This document shows positions 12,200 to 26,108 of a stretch of DNA of 64,000 nt, one piece after another; the stretch's first letter is position 1; each line of letters begins with the position of its first letter. Source of the DNA: Kalaharituber pfeilii (lineage: Eukaryota > Ascomycota > Pezizomycetes > Pezizales > Pezizaceae); contig WHUZ01000011.1 in assembly GCA_015179045.1 (NCBI GenBank), positions 434,001 through 498,000 on the forward strand. Direction: 5' to 3'. A model generated the notes under the pieces. It worked only from the letters and a program-made list of their open reading frames with translations, did not search any database and had not been told where the DNA came from. The translations under genes and the position numbers were made by a program.

Positions 12200-13885
12200 A
12201 TGGCACCGATAGCAATCACAGATCAAAACCTAGACATCTCTGACTCCGAATTGCCCCCCTCCAAACGTCTGAAAACCAGCAATGAAACCTTAGAAGGACT
12301 GCTTGCAATAGCCCCTCACCCGCTCCGAGTCAAACCCTTGGGCAACACCTTCACCGCAGATTCGAACCTTAGGGATAACTCAACCGGCCACTTTGGGGTG
12401 CTCCCCGATGAATTGCTTGTTCAGCTCCTAGGATATCTCGACTCAGGAAGCTTACTAGCTCTTGGTGCCACAAGCAAGGGACTTTACGCCTTCAGTCGGT
12501 GTGACGAGCTATGGAAAGACCTGTTCATCAAGTTCGTATGCCCCTACGCTGCCGAATCCGGGCCTGGAGTTCAATGAGACTCCACCCCAGCTGTCCAGTC
12601 ATAAGAAATTGTACTTCAATCACATCTTCAGCATGATGTGTGACTGACTTACCTGGAGCTATCTACAGCTCAGCGCTCTCCCATAACCGTTCCTATGAGT
12701 GGCGCGGAACATGGCATTCTACCTACTTCAATAAATCGCCCTCTTCGCCACCACCCATCTCCTGTCCCACCCTCTACTCCGACGTCCTCTACCGTCCCTA
12801 CTACTGTTCACAAATCAACCTCAATAAGTACACCACCAACATCCCCAGCTCGAATTTGATCCCGAAGTTCCCTGATCTAGGCGTCGAGGAGTTCAATGAG
12901 AAATGGGCAAACAAACCATTCATACTCACGGAGCCGGTGAAGTCGTGGCGTGGGTACCGAGAGTGGACTTTTGATTCCCTTCTATCAAAATATGGGGACA
13001 TAAGCTTTAGGGCAGAGGCACTCGATTGGCCACTCAAGATATACTATGAATACATGAAGAACAACTGTGACGAGTCCCCATTATACCTATTCGACAAGCA
13101 TTTTGCGTCGAAGACGACAATGGAGGAGGAATACACCATACCACCGGTTTTCGAGCAAGACTTCTTCTCAGTTCTGAGTGCCGACCGCCCAGATCGTAGA
13201 TGGATGATTCTAGGTCCTGAGCGGAGCGGTAGCTCCTTCCACAAGGACCCGAATGCTACAAGTGCATGGAACGCTGTAATTCAGGGCGAGAAGTACTGGA
13301 TTATGTTCCCCAGAGATGTGACACCACCGGGGGTCTTTGTGAGTGAGGATCAAAGTGAGGTGACTAGTCCACTGAGTATTGCAGAATGGTTTGAGGGATT
13401 TCATAATGAGGCAAGAAAGGTCAAGGGAATTCGGGAAGGGATATGTAGGAGTGGAGAGGTGCTATATGTACCCTCAGGTGAGGACACGCCGCTAATATAC
13501 GCCTTCTAGCCATAAAAGACTCATCAATGGAGTAGGATGGTGGCATTTGGTGGTGAATCTATCACCCGCACTTGCCATAACACAGAATTTTGTTCCAAGG
13601 AAACATCTTCCTTCGGTTTTACTCTTCTTACGAGATCAACCGCAATCAGTATCCGGCTTCAATTGTGAAAAGGTCAAAGACCCATATGATCTTTTTATAA
13701 GAAGGATGTATGAACAATATCCAGAGATACTAGAGCAGGCTCAGAATGAGGTGAATACTATGACAGGATCTAAGGAGAAAAAGGGCGGAAAATGGGATGA
13801 GCTAGTGGGCGAAGCAAAGAATGGAGGTGGTGGTTTTGCGTTTAACTTTATTGAGAGTGAGGAGGAGGAGGGTACCAACATATAA
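12200..13885 (+). CDS. F-box and JmjC domain protein (putative 2-oxoglutarate/Fe(II) hydroxylase)
   Basis: Proposed exons are 12200-12531, 12669-13477 and 13536-13885, giving 496 residues. An F-box lies at about residues 66-110 (FGVLPDELLVQLLGYLD...LWKDLF). The JmjC domain follows, with the Fe(II)-binding HxD motif at H302-K-D304 (SFHKDPN) and the distal histidine near residue 384 (WWHLVV). An F-box joined to JmjC suggests an SCF-linked hydroxylase or demethylase; the substrate cannot be read from sequence. The junction after the F-box is uncertain. The only donor I found that restores frame is the weak GTTCGT at 12532, and a GTATGC at 12536 is out of frame with the JmjC part. The last intron (13478-13535) is clear because it rebuilds SGWWH. 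Confidence 0.82.
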
Positions 13886-14015
13886 AACAAGGATAATTAT
13901 GATGAAATATAGAAGTCTTAATTGGTATATTACCTTGTTAGCGAGTCTCATACTCAGTCTACAAGCTGTTACAAGTCTTTGCTTCCAGTTCATATATACA
14001 TAACGCTCAACTTTG

Positions 14016-14879
14016 TCACAATGCTGCTTCGTATTTCGCCTTCACATTCATCGCATCCTCACTCCCATATCCATCACTCCTCTCCTCCACCAACACATCG
14101 ATCCTCGCCTCCTCCAACTCTACTCCCTCCACCTTCAGCCCTGCAGTCATCCTATCCCCCGGTACAACCTTTCCAACCCCCTTTGGCGTCCCTGTCAAGA
14201 GCAAGTCGTCCTCCATCAGTGGCATTACCCCTGTGACGTGCTCTAGCAGCTTCGCGATATCGAATAGCATGAGATTAGTACTGTCTTTTTGGCGCTGTTG
14301 GCCGTTGACTTCGAGGTGGAGTTCTACGTTGTGAGGGTCAGGGATGAGATCGAAGGGGATGAAGTGCGAAAGGGGAAGAAAGGTTTTGAAGCCTTTACTG
14401 AGAGACCAGGGAAGGGACTTCTTTTTGGCGGCTTCTTGGTCTGTATATATTTTTGCGTGATGAGTAACGATTTCGGGATGCGGCATAGGCTTACGTGAGG
14501 GGGAACGTACAGTTTCGGGCCGTCATGTCAATTCCTATTTACCGTTAGGGGCTTCTCTATATATCCTACCTCCTCAACCCGCACGCCCGTACTCACCAAC
14601 ACACCACCCCTTCACCACTTCCCCCAACTCGTCCCTGCCCCCTTTCCACACGTCCGTATCCCGCTTAATCACCGCCACCAGCTCAACCTCATAATGCAAA
14701 TCGCATCCCCTCGGCATCAACACCGGCCCTTCACCTGGAAACAGCACCGACCCTGCCGGCTTAAGAAAGTAAAACGGCTCCGTGGGTTGCGCGTTGCCGA
14801 GCTCCTTGATGTGATCGGCAAAGTTCCGGCCGACGCAGGCGATGGTGCGGGGAAGGTGTGGGGGGATCAGGCGAGACAT
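14016..14879 (-). CDS. Fumarylacetoacetate hydrolase-family protein (acylpyruvase / oxaloacetate decarboxylase, FAHD1-like)
   Basis: Exons in coding order: 14597-14879, 14511-14534 (24 nt) and 14016-14440; 243 residues, close to human FAHD1 (224). FAH-fold enzymes cleave C-C bonds of acylpyruvates or decarboxylate oxaloacetate using Mg2+. Visible features are CVGRNFADHIKEL at the N-terminus, KPAGSVL, the acidic metal site HYEVELV, DMTARN spanning the tiny second exon, LPWSLSKGF and LLTGTPKGVG. The 24-nt exon is needed to rebuild DMTARN and is well bounded. Only 130 bp separate its stop from that of the convergent JmjC gene. No mitochondrial presequence is obvious. Confidence 0.9.
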
Positions 14880-15665
14880 TTGTCCTTGTTTTTCATGTGC
14901 GTTCGATCAGCAATTTGCAGGAAGCTTCAAAATGGTATACTGACTTGGAAGGGGTATCTAGCGGCGATGATTGGAGAGCTTTTGGGCGACAGGACACACC
15001 AAAGTCGATTTAAGCTCCCGTTCGGAACACGTTTCTCTAGGGACACACTGCTTATTTCGTAATGTAACGTAGCAACCACTAGGTACATCCGAGGACATGT
15101 ACCATAGCATCCACATGGCAACTGCTGACGCTCGCATCTGCTGGACTAAAAAATGTCTCCGAGTTTGCAGCAGGACAGAATATACTACACACACCATGTA
15201 TGTATCTTCTCTGCAGCGTAAATAATATACAGTACATAAATCATAAGTGTGTGCAAACTCTTATATGCTCGAATTGGCCAGCCAAACACCGTAGAAACTT
15301 ATTATCACTACAAACTAACACCGGCAAGTAGAGAGAGGGGAAAAAAAAGAAGACGAAGAGGAGGGGGGAACAAAATTCTACAGATTCCCTTCCCTCAATC
15401 AAGTAGGCCAGAAACTCCGTAGAAGGCATCATTAAAAACTTATGGTGCCCTCATCATGGTATTCCTCCCAATGCATCAGAAAACTCTGTTCGAGCGCAGT
15501 CCCGGAAAACCTCTGTACACTTCGAGTTCGCCGCTTGGGCTTCTTGCCTTTGATCTTTTTATTCCTTCCCGCTTTCTTTTTCTGCACTGCATACTTTCGC
15601 ACTATACCCACGGCTGCAACTACCTCAGCAACCACGTCCGCTTGGGCGGGTCAATCTTGTCCTTC
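14880..15665. other. Intergenic: FAH gene upstream / SNX4 downstream
   Basis: Both flanking genes read leftward. No gene is recognisable. It has an A-rich purine run near 15340-15370, and open frames at 15432-15660 that look like antisense noise. Confidence 0.55.
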
Positions 15666-17226
15666 CTAGGATGCCGAACGTTCACTAGTTTCAGGAAATC
15701 TCTCCTCCACATGCCTCAGCATTCCCTCCCACGTCTTTACCATGTTTGAATAAAAGTCCATATTCGCCTGCGCCAGATCACCCAATGTATCCCTAAATTC
15801 GATGGTCTTTATCCGTTCGAAATCCGCCACCTCCCTCACAACTTCATCGTCGAACGCCTCGGTTTCCTTCTTCGCTTCATCAGCTCCCTTGCTCAACTCC
15901 TCTATCTTAAGCTCCAACTTTCGTATCTTTTCCTTTTTAGCTTGTTCATGGTCCACCCCTCTTACATCCTCAATTTTGCGCTGTAGGAATGCGCTTGCTC
16001 CACCTCCGGAGAAGGTTGTAGCGTGCGGGTTTGCTAGCTGCTCCTTCTCGTACACTGCTTTATTAAGATAATCAGTTAATCCCTCAAAGTCAAGCTGCTT
16101 TTGCTCTCGTGCCCTCAGTAGCTGTTTCAGGGCTATTATGTAGGCTTCCATATCTCGTAAAGAGCCCAAATAGTCTTGATCTGTATGCTCCTTTAACTTT
16201 CTGAACCCTGCACTGGTATCTTCCACTCCAACTGCGAACGAATGAATTGCGTCTGCCACGTGTGGTTCTATCACTTCCAATTTCTTGAACTGCGCTGCCA
16301 GGTCTGCATAGTCAGATTCCAGGTCCGCCTCCCGTCGCACTACTCGTGCTATAATCTTCTCCACATGACCCAAGTCCTCGTCAAGCTTGTCTGCTCGCTC
16401 GCGCACCTCAATGAATCGGCGATCTGGTTTGTGCACTTTCGAAAAGGCGTTTAAGAACGTATCTGTCAAGCCTTCAAAAACACCACCCTCCCCATTATTA
16501 GCAACCTTTGTAGGCCGCAGTCGCATGTGAGAGTTCCATTCTGGTGATTCAAGGAATGCCACAAGAAGTGCAGTCTTTCGAAGCTCGGGGTGAAGTGTAA
16601 GGCGCTTTAGAAATCGGTGTAAGGAACGTGCTCGACGCTGAGTAAATTCAACTCCGAAGCGGTCACCGCGGACGTACTCTGGTTAAAGTAATTAGATTGC
16701 TTGCCCCTCACTCGCTTTCCGGACGAGTATTTCGCAATAGTAAAACGTACCCATCTTATGCTTGTCCGGCAGCGGCGGTACCGCACATGCTGGAAAGTCC
16801 TTGCATAACTCTTTCCATAGAAACAGGAAATCTGTGAACCTGCGGCGTCTTCCAACACGGGGTTTATTAAATGTGGGGAAGTCGGTCTATTACCATCCGC
16901 TGTTTTAGCCTCCTAGCAAAAATGTACATAATGTTCTGACAGAGATATCCTACCTCAGTGGTTACCAGATAAGACACGAAGGCATCTTTCGTTCCATCAT
17001 TCTCCGTCGTAGGGTCTGAGACTCTGGTGACCAACCGGCCTTGCCCTACTCCAGCAAGATCGATTGCATCGGCATTCGGCCCTGCCTGCGGCTCCTCCTG
17101 GTGTCGAAATGGTATATGCTCACGTTGCATGGGAGAAGTTGGACGAGAGATGTCCGACCCGCCGTCGTCAGTCCCGTCATGGGTTCGAGGAGGAGACGTC
17201 CATGAGACAGCGTCAAATTCATCCAT
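15666..17226 (-). CDS. SNX4: Sorting nexin 4 / Atg24 (PX-BAR protein)
   Basis: Exons in coding order: 16954-17226, 16751-16886 and 15666-16678; 473 residues. SNX4 binds PtdIns3P on endosomes, retrieves cargo to the Golgi, and supports selective autophagy. After an acidic disordered N-terminus, the PX domain (about 85-205) shows FVSYLVTTE, RRRFTDFLFLW, FPACAVPPLPDKHKMEYVRGD split over exons, and FTQRRARSLHRFLKRL. The rest is a long helical BAR region with heptad-like charge patterns. The two introns fall inside the PX domain and both rebuild conserved blocks exactly. Confidence 0.95.
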
Positions 17227-18016
17227 GCTGCCTCTTCTATAGAGAATTCACGTAGTGAGTAGCCCAGTCTGCGGGATTGGCCTTGGTTGAAACTACTGAG
17301 CTAGGCCTAGTAGGAATAAGCGCTCTAAGTCCGAATTACTTCTGATCAGGCGGGGCTCAAGGTTGCCGTCTGGCGAAGCTTGGGGGCGGAAGGTGTACCA
17401 GATAGTAGAATGGCCTCGAGAGGGTGCTTTAGGAACGGTCTGTTTGCGTTGACATATAAGATGAGCTTAAGGGTTGGAAGGGCTGCAATTCTATCATAGA
17501 TGCGCTGCCTACTACGTAAGTCATCGCAGTGTTGGGGCTGGCATCGAAGGGTGACTCTTGGCGCCGTCGGCGTTCTCGTGACAGCCTTGGTTACACAGCT
17601 GTTTTGGCAACAAGACTTACTGCTTTGGGTTATCAATTCTTCCGCCCTCCAAGCAAAGATTATATGTATAAGCCACGAAAGGAAAAGGGAAATGGAAAAG
17701 AGACAAATACAAAGGAAAGGAGGATAAGAAGGCCCCTCCTCGGTGGCGTTGCATATGATGATACTGAACTATAATCATAAACTCACTTGTCTACCCCGAA
17801 ACCGTAATTCTGCTATAGAACTCGCTGGCCCAAACCCGTCTAACTCCAAACTGAGAACAATCGACTCCTCTTACCAATTGCTCACCAGTAATATCAAGCA
17901 GCTGAGATGACAGGCATATATAAGCCTTACAAGACGTAGTAAACAAAAAACTCAAGCAAGGCCCACAGGATACACTAAAACAAAGTTGCACAACAAAGGA
18001 GGCAAGCTTCAGAATA
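17227..18016. other. Intergenic, with an unresolved ORF on the + strand at 17529-17774
   Basis: The region lies between SNX4 and the kinase gene. A plus-strand frame (17529-17774, 81 codons) is Arg/Lys-rich with a short hydrophobic stretch. I recognise no family and no splice structure, so I do not call it a gene. Confidence 0.35.
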
Positions 18017-19596
<1,580 letters not shown>

Positions 19597-22346
19597 TTCG
19601 AGGTCAGGTAGTTAGCCGTTATAAAAACTCGGCTACCAAGTGACCGATGTTCTCAAATCAAGCAGTGGTGCCCTAAGGTTAGACGAGTGCTGCTTTCAAA
19701 ATGACGAGGGCCTCCTCAACACACGATAACGATTCAGTATCCGGGACAGTGAAGCTGCAAGCCTTCAGCAGATGGCAACAACAGCCACAAGTGGAGCTCT
19801 GGAGTGGGATGAAACGAAGAACAGGGAGTGGCCGTTTGCTAGAGGCGTATACCCACTCGACTCGTTTTAACTGCGAGAGAACTATGCAGCAACTCGATGT
19901 GCTGTCCAAGAAGGATTTATGAGCCCAGAGGGACCTTGGGGTAGTTCGAGGTGGTTGGGGCGTAGGATGTGGGATGGAGGGGTAGCATGGGGACCATAGG
20001 GAGCAGCGGCACAGCAAGCTACAAAGCAACAGGTCCCTACTTGGTATGGCAGCCGAGCGGACAAGCGCCGCTCTCCACCCCGAGACAGCCTCCATCAGCC
20101 CGTCCTCAGTAAGGCGCGGCGACGCTCGCCACCATCCTCAGTCGATCCCGTCCTAGGCCTGTTGATCGGTCCCCTAGTGCCGCTTCGTGCGCTTGGTAGC
20201 GATGGGGCACTTGAAGCCCAGCAGGCACAGTGCTCTGCGCTGAGCCCCGTCAATTGTCTGCTCTTAGCGCATCCTCAGCCGCCAAAAATGACTTGATTGC
20301 ATGTCAGCACAGTAACACTTCCGTACTGTAGTTGCAGGGCAGAAGCCACGCTTGTATCATATGCATCAGTAGCCACTGGCAACAATTGTACGGGGTTCCA
20401 CCATACTGGGCGCTGGAAAATTCAAACCCAAGGCGGCACTGTGGGATCAAATCTCTCCACTTCATTCCGCGAGCACCGTGAATTCCAACTAATGGAGCTC
20501 GAGAGAGCAGGCACGAGAGCTGAGCCGAAGTAGTTCCAACTGTGGTAATTTAAGACAGTGCCAGAAGGGCGTCAGGAGGTGTGGCGCACGAGCTGGCAAC
20601 CACATTGTACAAGGAAGCTGTCACCCCCGCACCGGTACGAGCTTCTCGCGAGCAAACCTTATGCAACATACGCCTATGATCAGGTAAGTCTGTATACGGT
20701 ATTTTGCCTGGACTAGTACATAATAGAAAGTTTTCAACGCGGCCCTGAAAGCTGATCGGGCGTGGCGCGGGCAAAGTTGCGATTAGCTAATGTCACTCGC
20801 TTCACCGTTAAGCGTAAGACTGGCTGTACTATTAACTAGGAGGTAGCCTGGTTTGAGACTGCTCCTCTCTCCCAACTAGCCTTCCTCTCCAGTTCACTTC
20901 ACTCCTCTAGTAAGCTGTGCTATCGATGACGTCCGAGAATTGCCCCTAATCCAGCTGAACCGACGAATTGAATTGAACCAACAAGGTGGGTACCTACCGT
21001 AGGTGCTTAGCTGATAATCTGCAAACTCTGATACTGAAAAAGCTGAGTGGCGCTACACTTAAGCTCAGAATCGCAATGCCCCACATTTGCAACGGCGGGG
21101 TAGCTGCCAAGAATAACAGGGGCAGTGACTGGATGTGAAGTCAGCCAGTCACCTGATTGCTGCGACGAAGATTGCTTGTATTCGATGGACTTTCCAGTTG
21201 TCAGTTTGCCATCCTTAAACAAATATAATTACCTCCTGCTCCGATCTCGATTGGATCTCGTTGATGCACTTACACATCTACTTTGTAATCCTGCATTGTT
21301 TATGAATGTATATTCAACATCAATAAAATAAAATAAAATGGGCAAAGATACTGGTACGCGCGTTATAAGCAAAGCACAAACACCCTCATAATGCGCTCAA
21401 GGCCAAAGTGGTTTATGATTTGCGCATTGCAGATGCCATACAAAGGTAATTGTAATCGCCCGCAGCAGCATGTACCATTATCTGAAAATTTATACATGGC
21501 TCCATGCCTGATGATGTTATGCCTGAGGTATTACACTTTGCACACAGCACGTGCATGCAGCACGCAGTCGTGGGCATGATATGATGACATGTAGCTAAGC
21601 CGGCATGTAGCTATGGCAAGACGGATTGGGGAGGTGGCTGCGGCAATCTGACGAGGCGATTAGAGGTCGGATTTATATCAGTCAAATACTGACTGTATTT
21701 ATGTCAAAGATAAGTGTATAGGCGGGGCTATCCGGGAGGCTGGAGAACGGAGTTATATGTGCATTTCTTCGAGAAACACAGTAGCGCTGGCAGATCGTGA
21801 TAATGCAATCGAATAGCACTAGATCGAAGTTCAGGCAACCTCGGGATCAATCCGATGCAGAGACTGTCCGCGTGCGTCACGATACAGGTTAGAGTCGTAC
21901 CAAGCAACGTGCATATGGCCAGAATCAATTCAATGGACGCTGCAACAAATTTAAGCCCTCTCATTTTGAGTCGAACTGCCTCTTGTAGCTCACGTTACAC
22001 ATATTCGCAAGTAGTACTTAGTACTCGTACATGCTTCTTAAGCTTCATACTCTTGGCTGCCGTTCGATTGCTCGGCTGCAGGGTGCTGCTCTGCAGCTAT
22101 ATCAGCGAGGTGCTTCCCGAGCGGTTTCATAATCAGAATAGCCCTCAGAAATTCGTCCAAGATATCAATCAAGACGCGGCGCAGGATCCTACCAACAAAC
22201 GCCTCCTGTCACAGCTACTTCGCTATTATCAACATCACAAGTATCCTAGCTCCGTTGCTTCCGAGCACCCCGCAGGAAGGATCACTTTTCATACACTCTC
22301 AAGAGCACTGCCCCGTGGACTGCAGTGCGTTCAGTCATTTGGCAGC
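19597..22346. other. 2.75-kb gene-poor region between divergent CMK and E2 genes
   Basis: I see no supportable gene. Several 60-180 codon open frames occur on both strands (for example 19679-20095 minus and 21855-22397 plus). They have mixed cysteine- and serine-rich composition without domains. The right part must hold the promoter of the ubiquitin-conjugating enzyme gene, and the left part that of the kinase. Confidence 0.5.
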
Positions 22347-23369
22347 ATGAGTTTCGCAACCAGGCGCTTGCAGAAGGTGAGAGCATATTGCGAGTGAGCT
22401 TACATACAGCACTTTCAACCCTGGAGTGGTTATGAGTAACGGGGAGGATTCGGTCTGAGTGGTTAGGTGTTCTTGACAAGGTAACTGACCATCTTCGGTG
22501 AATCCAGGAACTCAGTAAGGTCGGTCCATTCGCTCTGCTGCACCAGCAACCCTCCTCCCCCTCTCCCATCTCCCCTACACACCACCAATGGCCTACCATC
22601 ACCTTTGCCACCCCTACTTACTGTGCATCTCACTCTTCCAACCTCTCTATCAATTTCTAAGAAATGCTAATCTTATCTGCATCTTCTAGATTGTAGGGGC
22701 CTTGCCACCAGGTGCGTTCTAGATAGAAGACTACATATTACCCATAAGCCTAAATGCTGATCTCCTGGGGCGCTGCTACAGGAATTACCCTTGTCCGAGC
22801 CGACGACTTCAAAGAGTGGCAATTGGACATCCGAGTTCTTGACGACAATCCCATCTACAAGGGACAAACCTATAGATTGAACTTCAAGTTCACTATCAAC
22901 TATCCTATTGGTGCGTTGAATGCTGCTATTGCTCCTTTATTTGATTTCCAAGGAATTGAGACTAAGTCGCCATAGATGCACCAATTGTAACGTTTGTGGA
23001 GGCACCAGGAATATCTATTCCTGTTCATCCGCATAGTACGTGCCTCCCTGTACTATTTCTTGCTCATGCTGAGGCTGACAAACGACTTCCTATCTAGTCT
23101 ACTCCAATGGGATTATTTGCCTTGACCTGTTAAGCTCCGGACACGGCTGGTCACCAGTGCAAAGTGTCGAATCTGTCTGCATGTCAATACAAAGCATGCT
23201 CACTGGCAATACGAGAAATGGTATAGAACCCCATTTTCCATAGGGCCTGCTATCTAGCCCGGCGGCTAATCCTCTTGCAGAAAGGCCAGAGGGTGATGCT
23301 GAATTCGTACGCTCCGGCAACACTAACCCACGCAATATCCGCTTCGTGTATGACGACCCGACCGTATAG
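22347..23369 (+). CDS. Ubiquitin-conjugating enzyme E2, UBE2W/UBC16 type
   Basis: Seven exons: 22347-22376, 22508-22519 (12 nt), 22690-22711 (22 nt), 22782-22910, 22976-23035, 23098-23220 and 23281-23369; 154 residues against 151 for human UBE2W. E2s carry activated ubiquitin on a cysteine, here Cys92 in NGIICLDLL. The motif before it is H82-P-H84 rather than the usual HPN, a UBE2W-clade hallmark. UBE2W enzymes modify protein N-termini rather than lysines. Other landmarks are LPPGITLV, FKFTINYPI, GWSPVQSVESV and the tail NPRNIRFVYDDPTV. The 12-nt exon has a weak GTCGGT donor but yields ELSK, as homologues require. Confidence 0.92.
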
Positions 23370-24111
23370 CTAGTAGCTCGTCAAGAGGGGCGCAATTTTT
23401 GTGGCTCTTATTTAACTCACGACGTCTGACAATCTCATTTGGTAACATTCTGGAAGGTATTACTGTTCGCTGTAGCCTAACCGATCTATTTGGGCTCTAG
23501 AATTTCCTACGTAGCCCATATTCTTTCGACCCAATGACATTCTGGCTCTATTCCAATTTTGTTTCGTTACGGGCAGGTGGCAGGAAGTCATGTTTATTCA
23601 TGTTTTTGTGTTTCGATTATCACATGTACGTGCGTTTTCAGGGTAAGGGCGCCTTTGGGTAATTTTTGCGGACAAGGATGGGAGTTGAGTTGGTATTCCA
23701 TTTTTTTGTACTATTTTTTTTTTTAAAAACTTCAGGGTCTAGTCTGCGTGTACTTCTTAAAACGTCATTTCTACTTGAGGTTCTTGCTTCTAGACTTGTG
23801 GCAATGTTTATATTCACAGGTTTTCCTCATTGCAAGGTCAAGTACCGATATACCAGATAAAAATTGACAATGAGATATTGTGAACAAATAACACAGAAAG
23901 TTCTTTTACCAATTAGCAATACAACAAGATAATGACGCCCAGTGCTCCAAAATCCCAGATGTTATACTACAAAATATTAAAAATTCAAAAATCATACGAA
24001 ATTTAACTATGCAAGCCATCCCATTACCCACATTAGAAACGAAAACACAAACTTTTTTGATAAAGAACCTTTGCTTGAGCTTGTTCATGATACGGTTATA
24101 TGCTTCTAGTT
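23370..24111. other. Convergent intergenic region, E2 / RPC40
   Basis: Shared 3' region. It is T-rich with a T run near 23712-23724; no gene is seen. Confidence 0.6.
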
Positions 24112-25429
24112 TTACTCCTCCATTGCATCACCGCCATCGGCCGCTCCAGCTGGAGGAACGGCGAGTTTAGCGAGCCCTTCGCATTTCTTATAGAGGCGCA
24201 AGCACTTCAGTTTTAAGATCTTGATAGCCTGAATAAAGAGCTCGTCAGAGTCAAATTGGCCAGTGGATTCTACTGAGACTGTAGCACAGATGTCAGTATG
24301 TCCAGATTGCGAGGAGGGAAGGAGAGGAGAGTGTTCAGCGGGCATACAGATAAAATGATCCCTGACGCGACCCAATTCAACTTTCCCTTTGAACCGATCG
24401 TGCCGAAGAACTTCGCGACTGACAGTGTCTCGCCGGGGGTCAACCACAACGGCTTTGTCATGGCCGGTCTCGGCGTCCTTTTCCAGGCCGATGACCCCTT
24501 TTGGAAAACACTTTTGAAGAAAACGTGCGTCTTCACCCAAGATCGGTTCCTTAATTTTGATAAGTGGGAGAAGCCGGTAACTTGCTGTCGCAACCGGCGA
24601 GAACTTCGCATGGTCTTTCCCGATCCCTTTGACGCAATGCATTTCGATATCGATCTCCTGGCCTGGGCGAAGCTTGGCTAATAGAATGTCCGGGTTGGTG
24701 GGACGAATTTCTCCTGGAGGCGCGAACCACGTGGTTTGGAGGCCGATGGGGTTGAAGACGAGATGGCGAGCATACACGTGTGGGTTGATGAAAAGTTTTT
24801 CAGGATCAGTCTCGGTTTTGGAAGCTCTAGGGTTGCGTTCGCAGGCGACTTTGAGGTTGAGGACAACGGTGTCTTTGTCGGTTGGAGGATTGCCCTCTGC
24901 AAAAAGAATAAGGTTAGTTGGGCAGGATGGAAACGAGGGAAGGGGGAGGGGAACACACTCTGATACCATCCCATAGCTCTCAAGCCCTTCTTATTACCCT
25001 TCAGCGGCACCAGCCCCAGCCTCTGCGCCAGTACCTCATCTTGCACGATAGATGTATTATTGGCTACATACACCGTTTCAATGGCCAGCGTTGGCACTTC
25101 AGCTAGCAGGATTCGACGGAAGGCGTTTGCGATCGCGGCATCGATGCCAATGAGGTCGAACTCGGCGGTAAGAGGCTCGTTCTTGAGGAAGTTGATTTGG
25201 AAGTTGCGGCGGAATTTCTTAATCGACCAAGAGTGATCTTCGCCTGGCCAGTGACCTGGGAAGTCGGTGGAGGTGACATTAGTGACGATTTCAGGGTGGA
25301 TACCGACTACCTGTCAGTGAAAAAGTGGGGTGGGGGTGTCAGCGGTTTCCCACTCGGTATGATTTTCCGGATGGGTGCAATGGAACAGGTACTCACTCGT
25401 CGTGGGTCGATATCGTCGGGGTTTGGCAT
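24112..25429 (-). CDS. RPC40: DNA-directed RNA polymerases I and III subunit AC40
   Basis: Exons in coding order: 25397-25429 (33 nt), 24959-25310, 24348-24896 and 24112-24278; 366 residues. AC40 pairs with AC19 to form the alpha-like platform shared by RNA polymerases I and III. Landmarks are VVGIHPEIVTNVTSTDFPGH, FQINFLKNEP, IDAAIANAFRRILLAEVP (the alpha-motif dimerisation helix), YVANNTSIVQDEVLAQRLGL and FSVESTGQF near the end. The last intron (24279-24347, 69 nt) is a multiple of three and stop-free, so an unspliced ORF reads through it. It must be removed to rebuild RDHFIFSVES. The first exon and start ATG are reasonable but less certain. A divergent 680-bp promoter region is shared with the complex I gene. 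Confidence 0.94.
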
Positions 25430-26108
25430 GTTGAGAAAGAGGGGCAGCGTGCAATTGGTGAAGGGCACGATTATCTTTTTGGAGTATATGGGCGTGTCCG
25501 CCTCGGAAATATGGGGCAACGGGCAGTAAGGTCGAGTGCTTAGCTGTTGCGCGAAGTTGCAAGGCACAAGCCCACGCTGAAATTTTGCACACCTTGCGCG
25601 GCTTTGCGGCTGCGAGGCTGCTGCATATGCATGCACCCCTTGTACCCCCACTCAGATGATGTGATCGGCCGGACAAGATCAGATAGGATTAGATAAGATC
25701 CACAAGTTGCGTCATCCTCCCGCCATCTGATAAGACGTCACCCCGCTGACTCAGCCGGCATATCTCGCCGGCCGCAATCGAACGCCTGGCTACTGCACCG
25801 CCAGTACTCCCGCACCATCACGACCACTACCACTACCACGTCCAGCCCCGAAGCAGAAGCTCCGTTAAGCCATCCCCCTGCGCCTGATCGCTGTGCGGCA
25901 CTTCCTTCTCTGTAAGTGCAAATCACCATCTGCCCCAGAACTGACCTTCGTCGCCCAATTGCTACCACCCTTGCTGGTCACAGCGCTGGTCACCAATACA
26001 GTTGGCTAATCCTCCAGTCCTTCCTGCTCCCTCCCGCAACAGGAGCAGAAGCAGCACAAGCAGCGCAAGCAGCAGCAGTAGCAGCAGTAACAGCAGTATC
26101 AGTTTACC
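25430..26108. promoter_or_regulatory. Divergent promoter, RPC40 / NUO49
   Basis: The 680 bp between two divergent starts contain three GATA-factor type sites in about 55 bp (AGATAG 25681-25686, AGATAA 25691-25696, TGATAA 25728-25733). The last is next to a CRE-like ACGTCA. A CAG/CAA-rich imperfect repeat (26040-26100) lies in the probable NUO49 5' UTR. Regulation through these sites is inference only. Confidence 0.4.

Noticed and set aside
19679..20095. 138-codon minus ORF
   Set aside because: Cys/Ser/Pro mixture with no domain or splice structure and no neighbouring exon.
21855..22397. 180-codon plus ORF ending in the E2 first exon
   Set aside because: Its last residues are the E2 start (MSFATRRLQK), and the upstream part lacks any conserved block. 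It is likely the 5' UTR.
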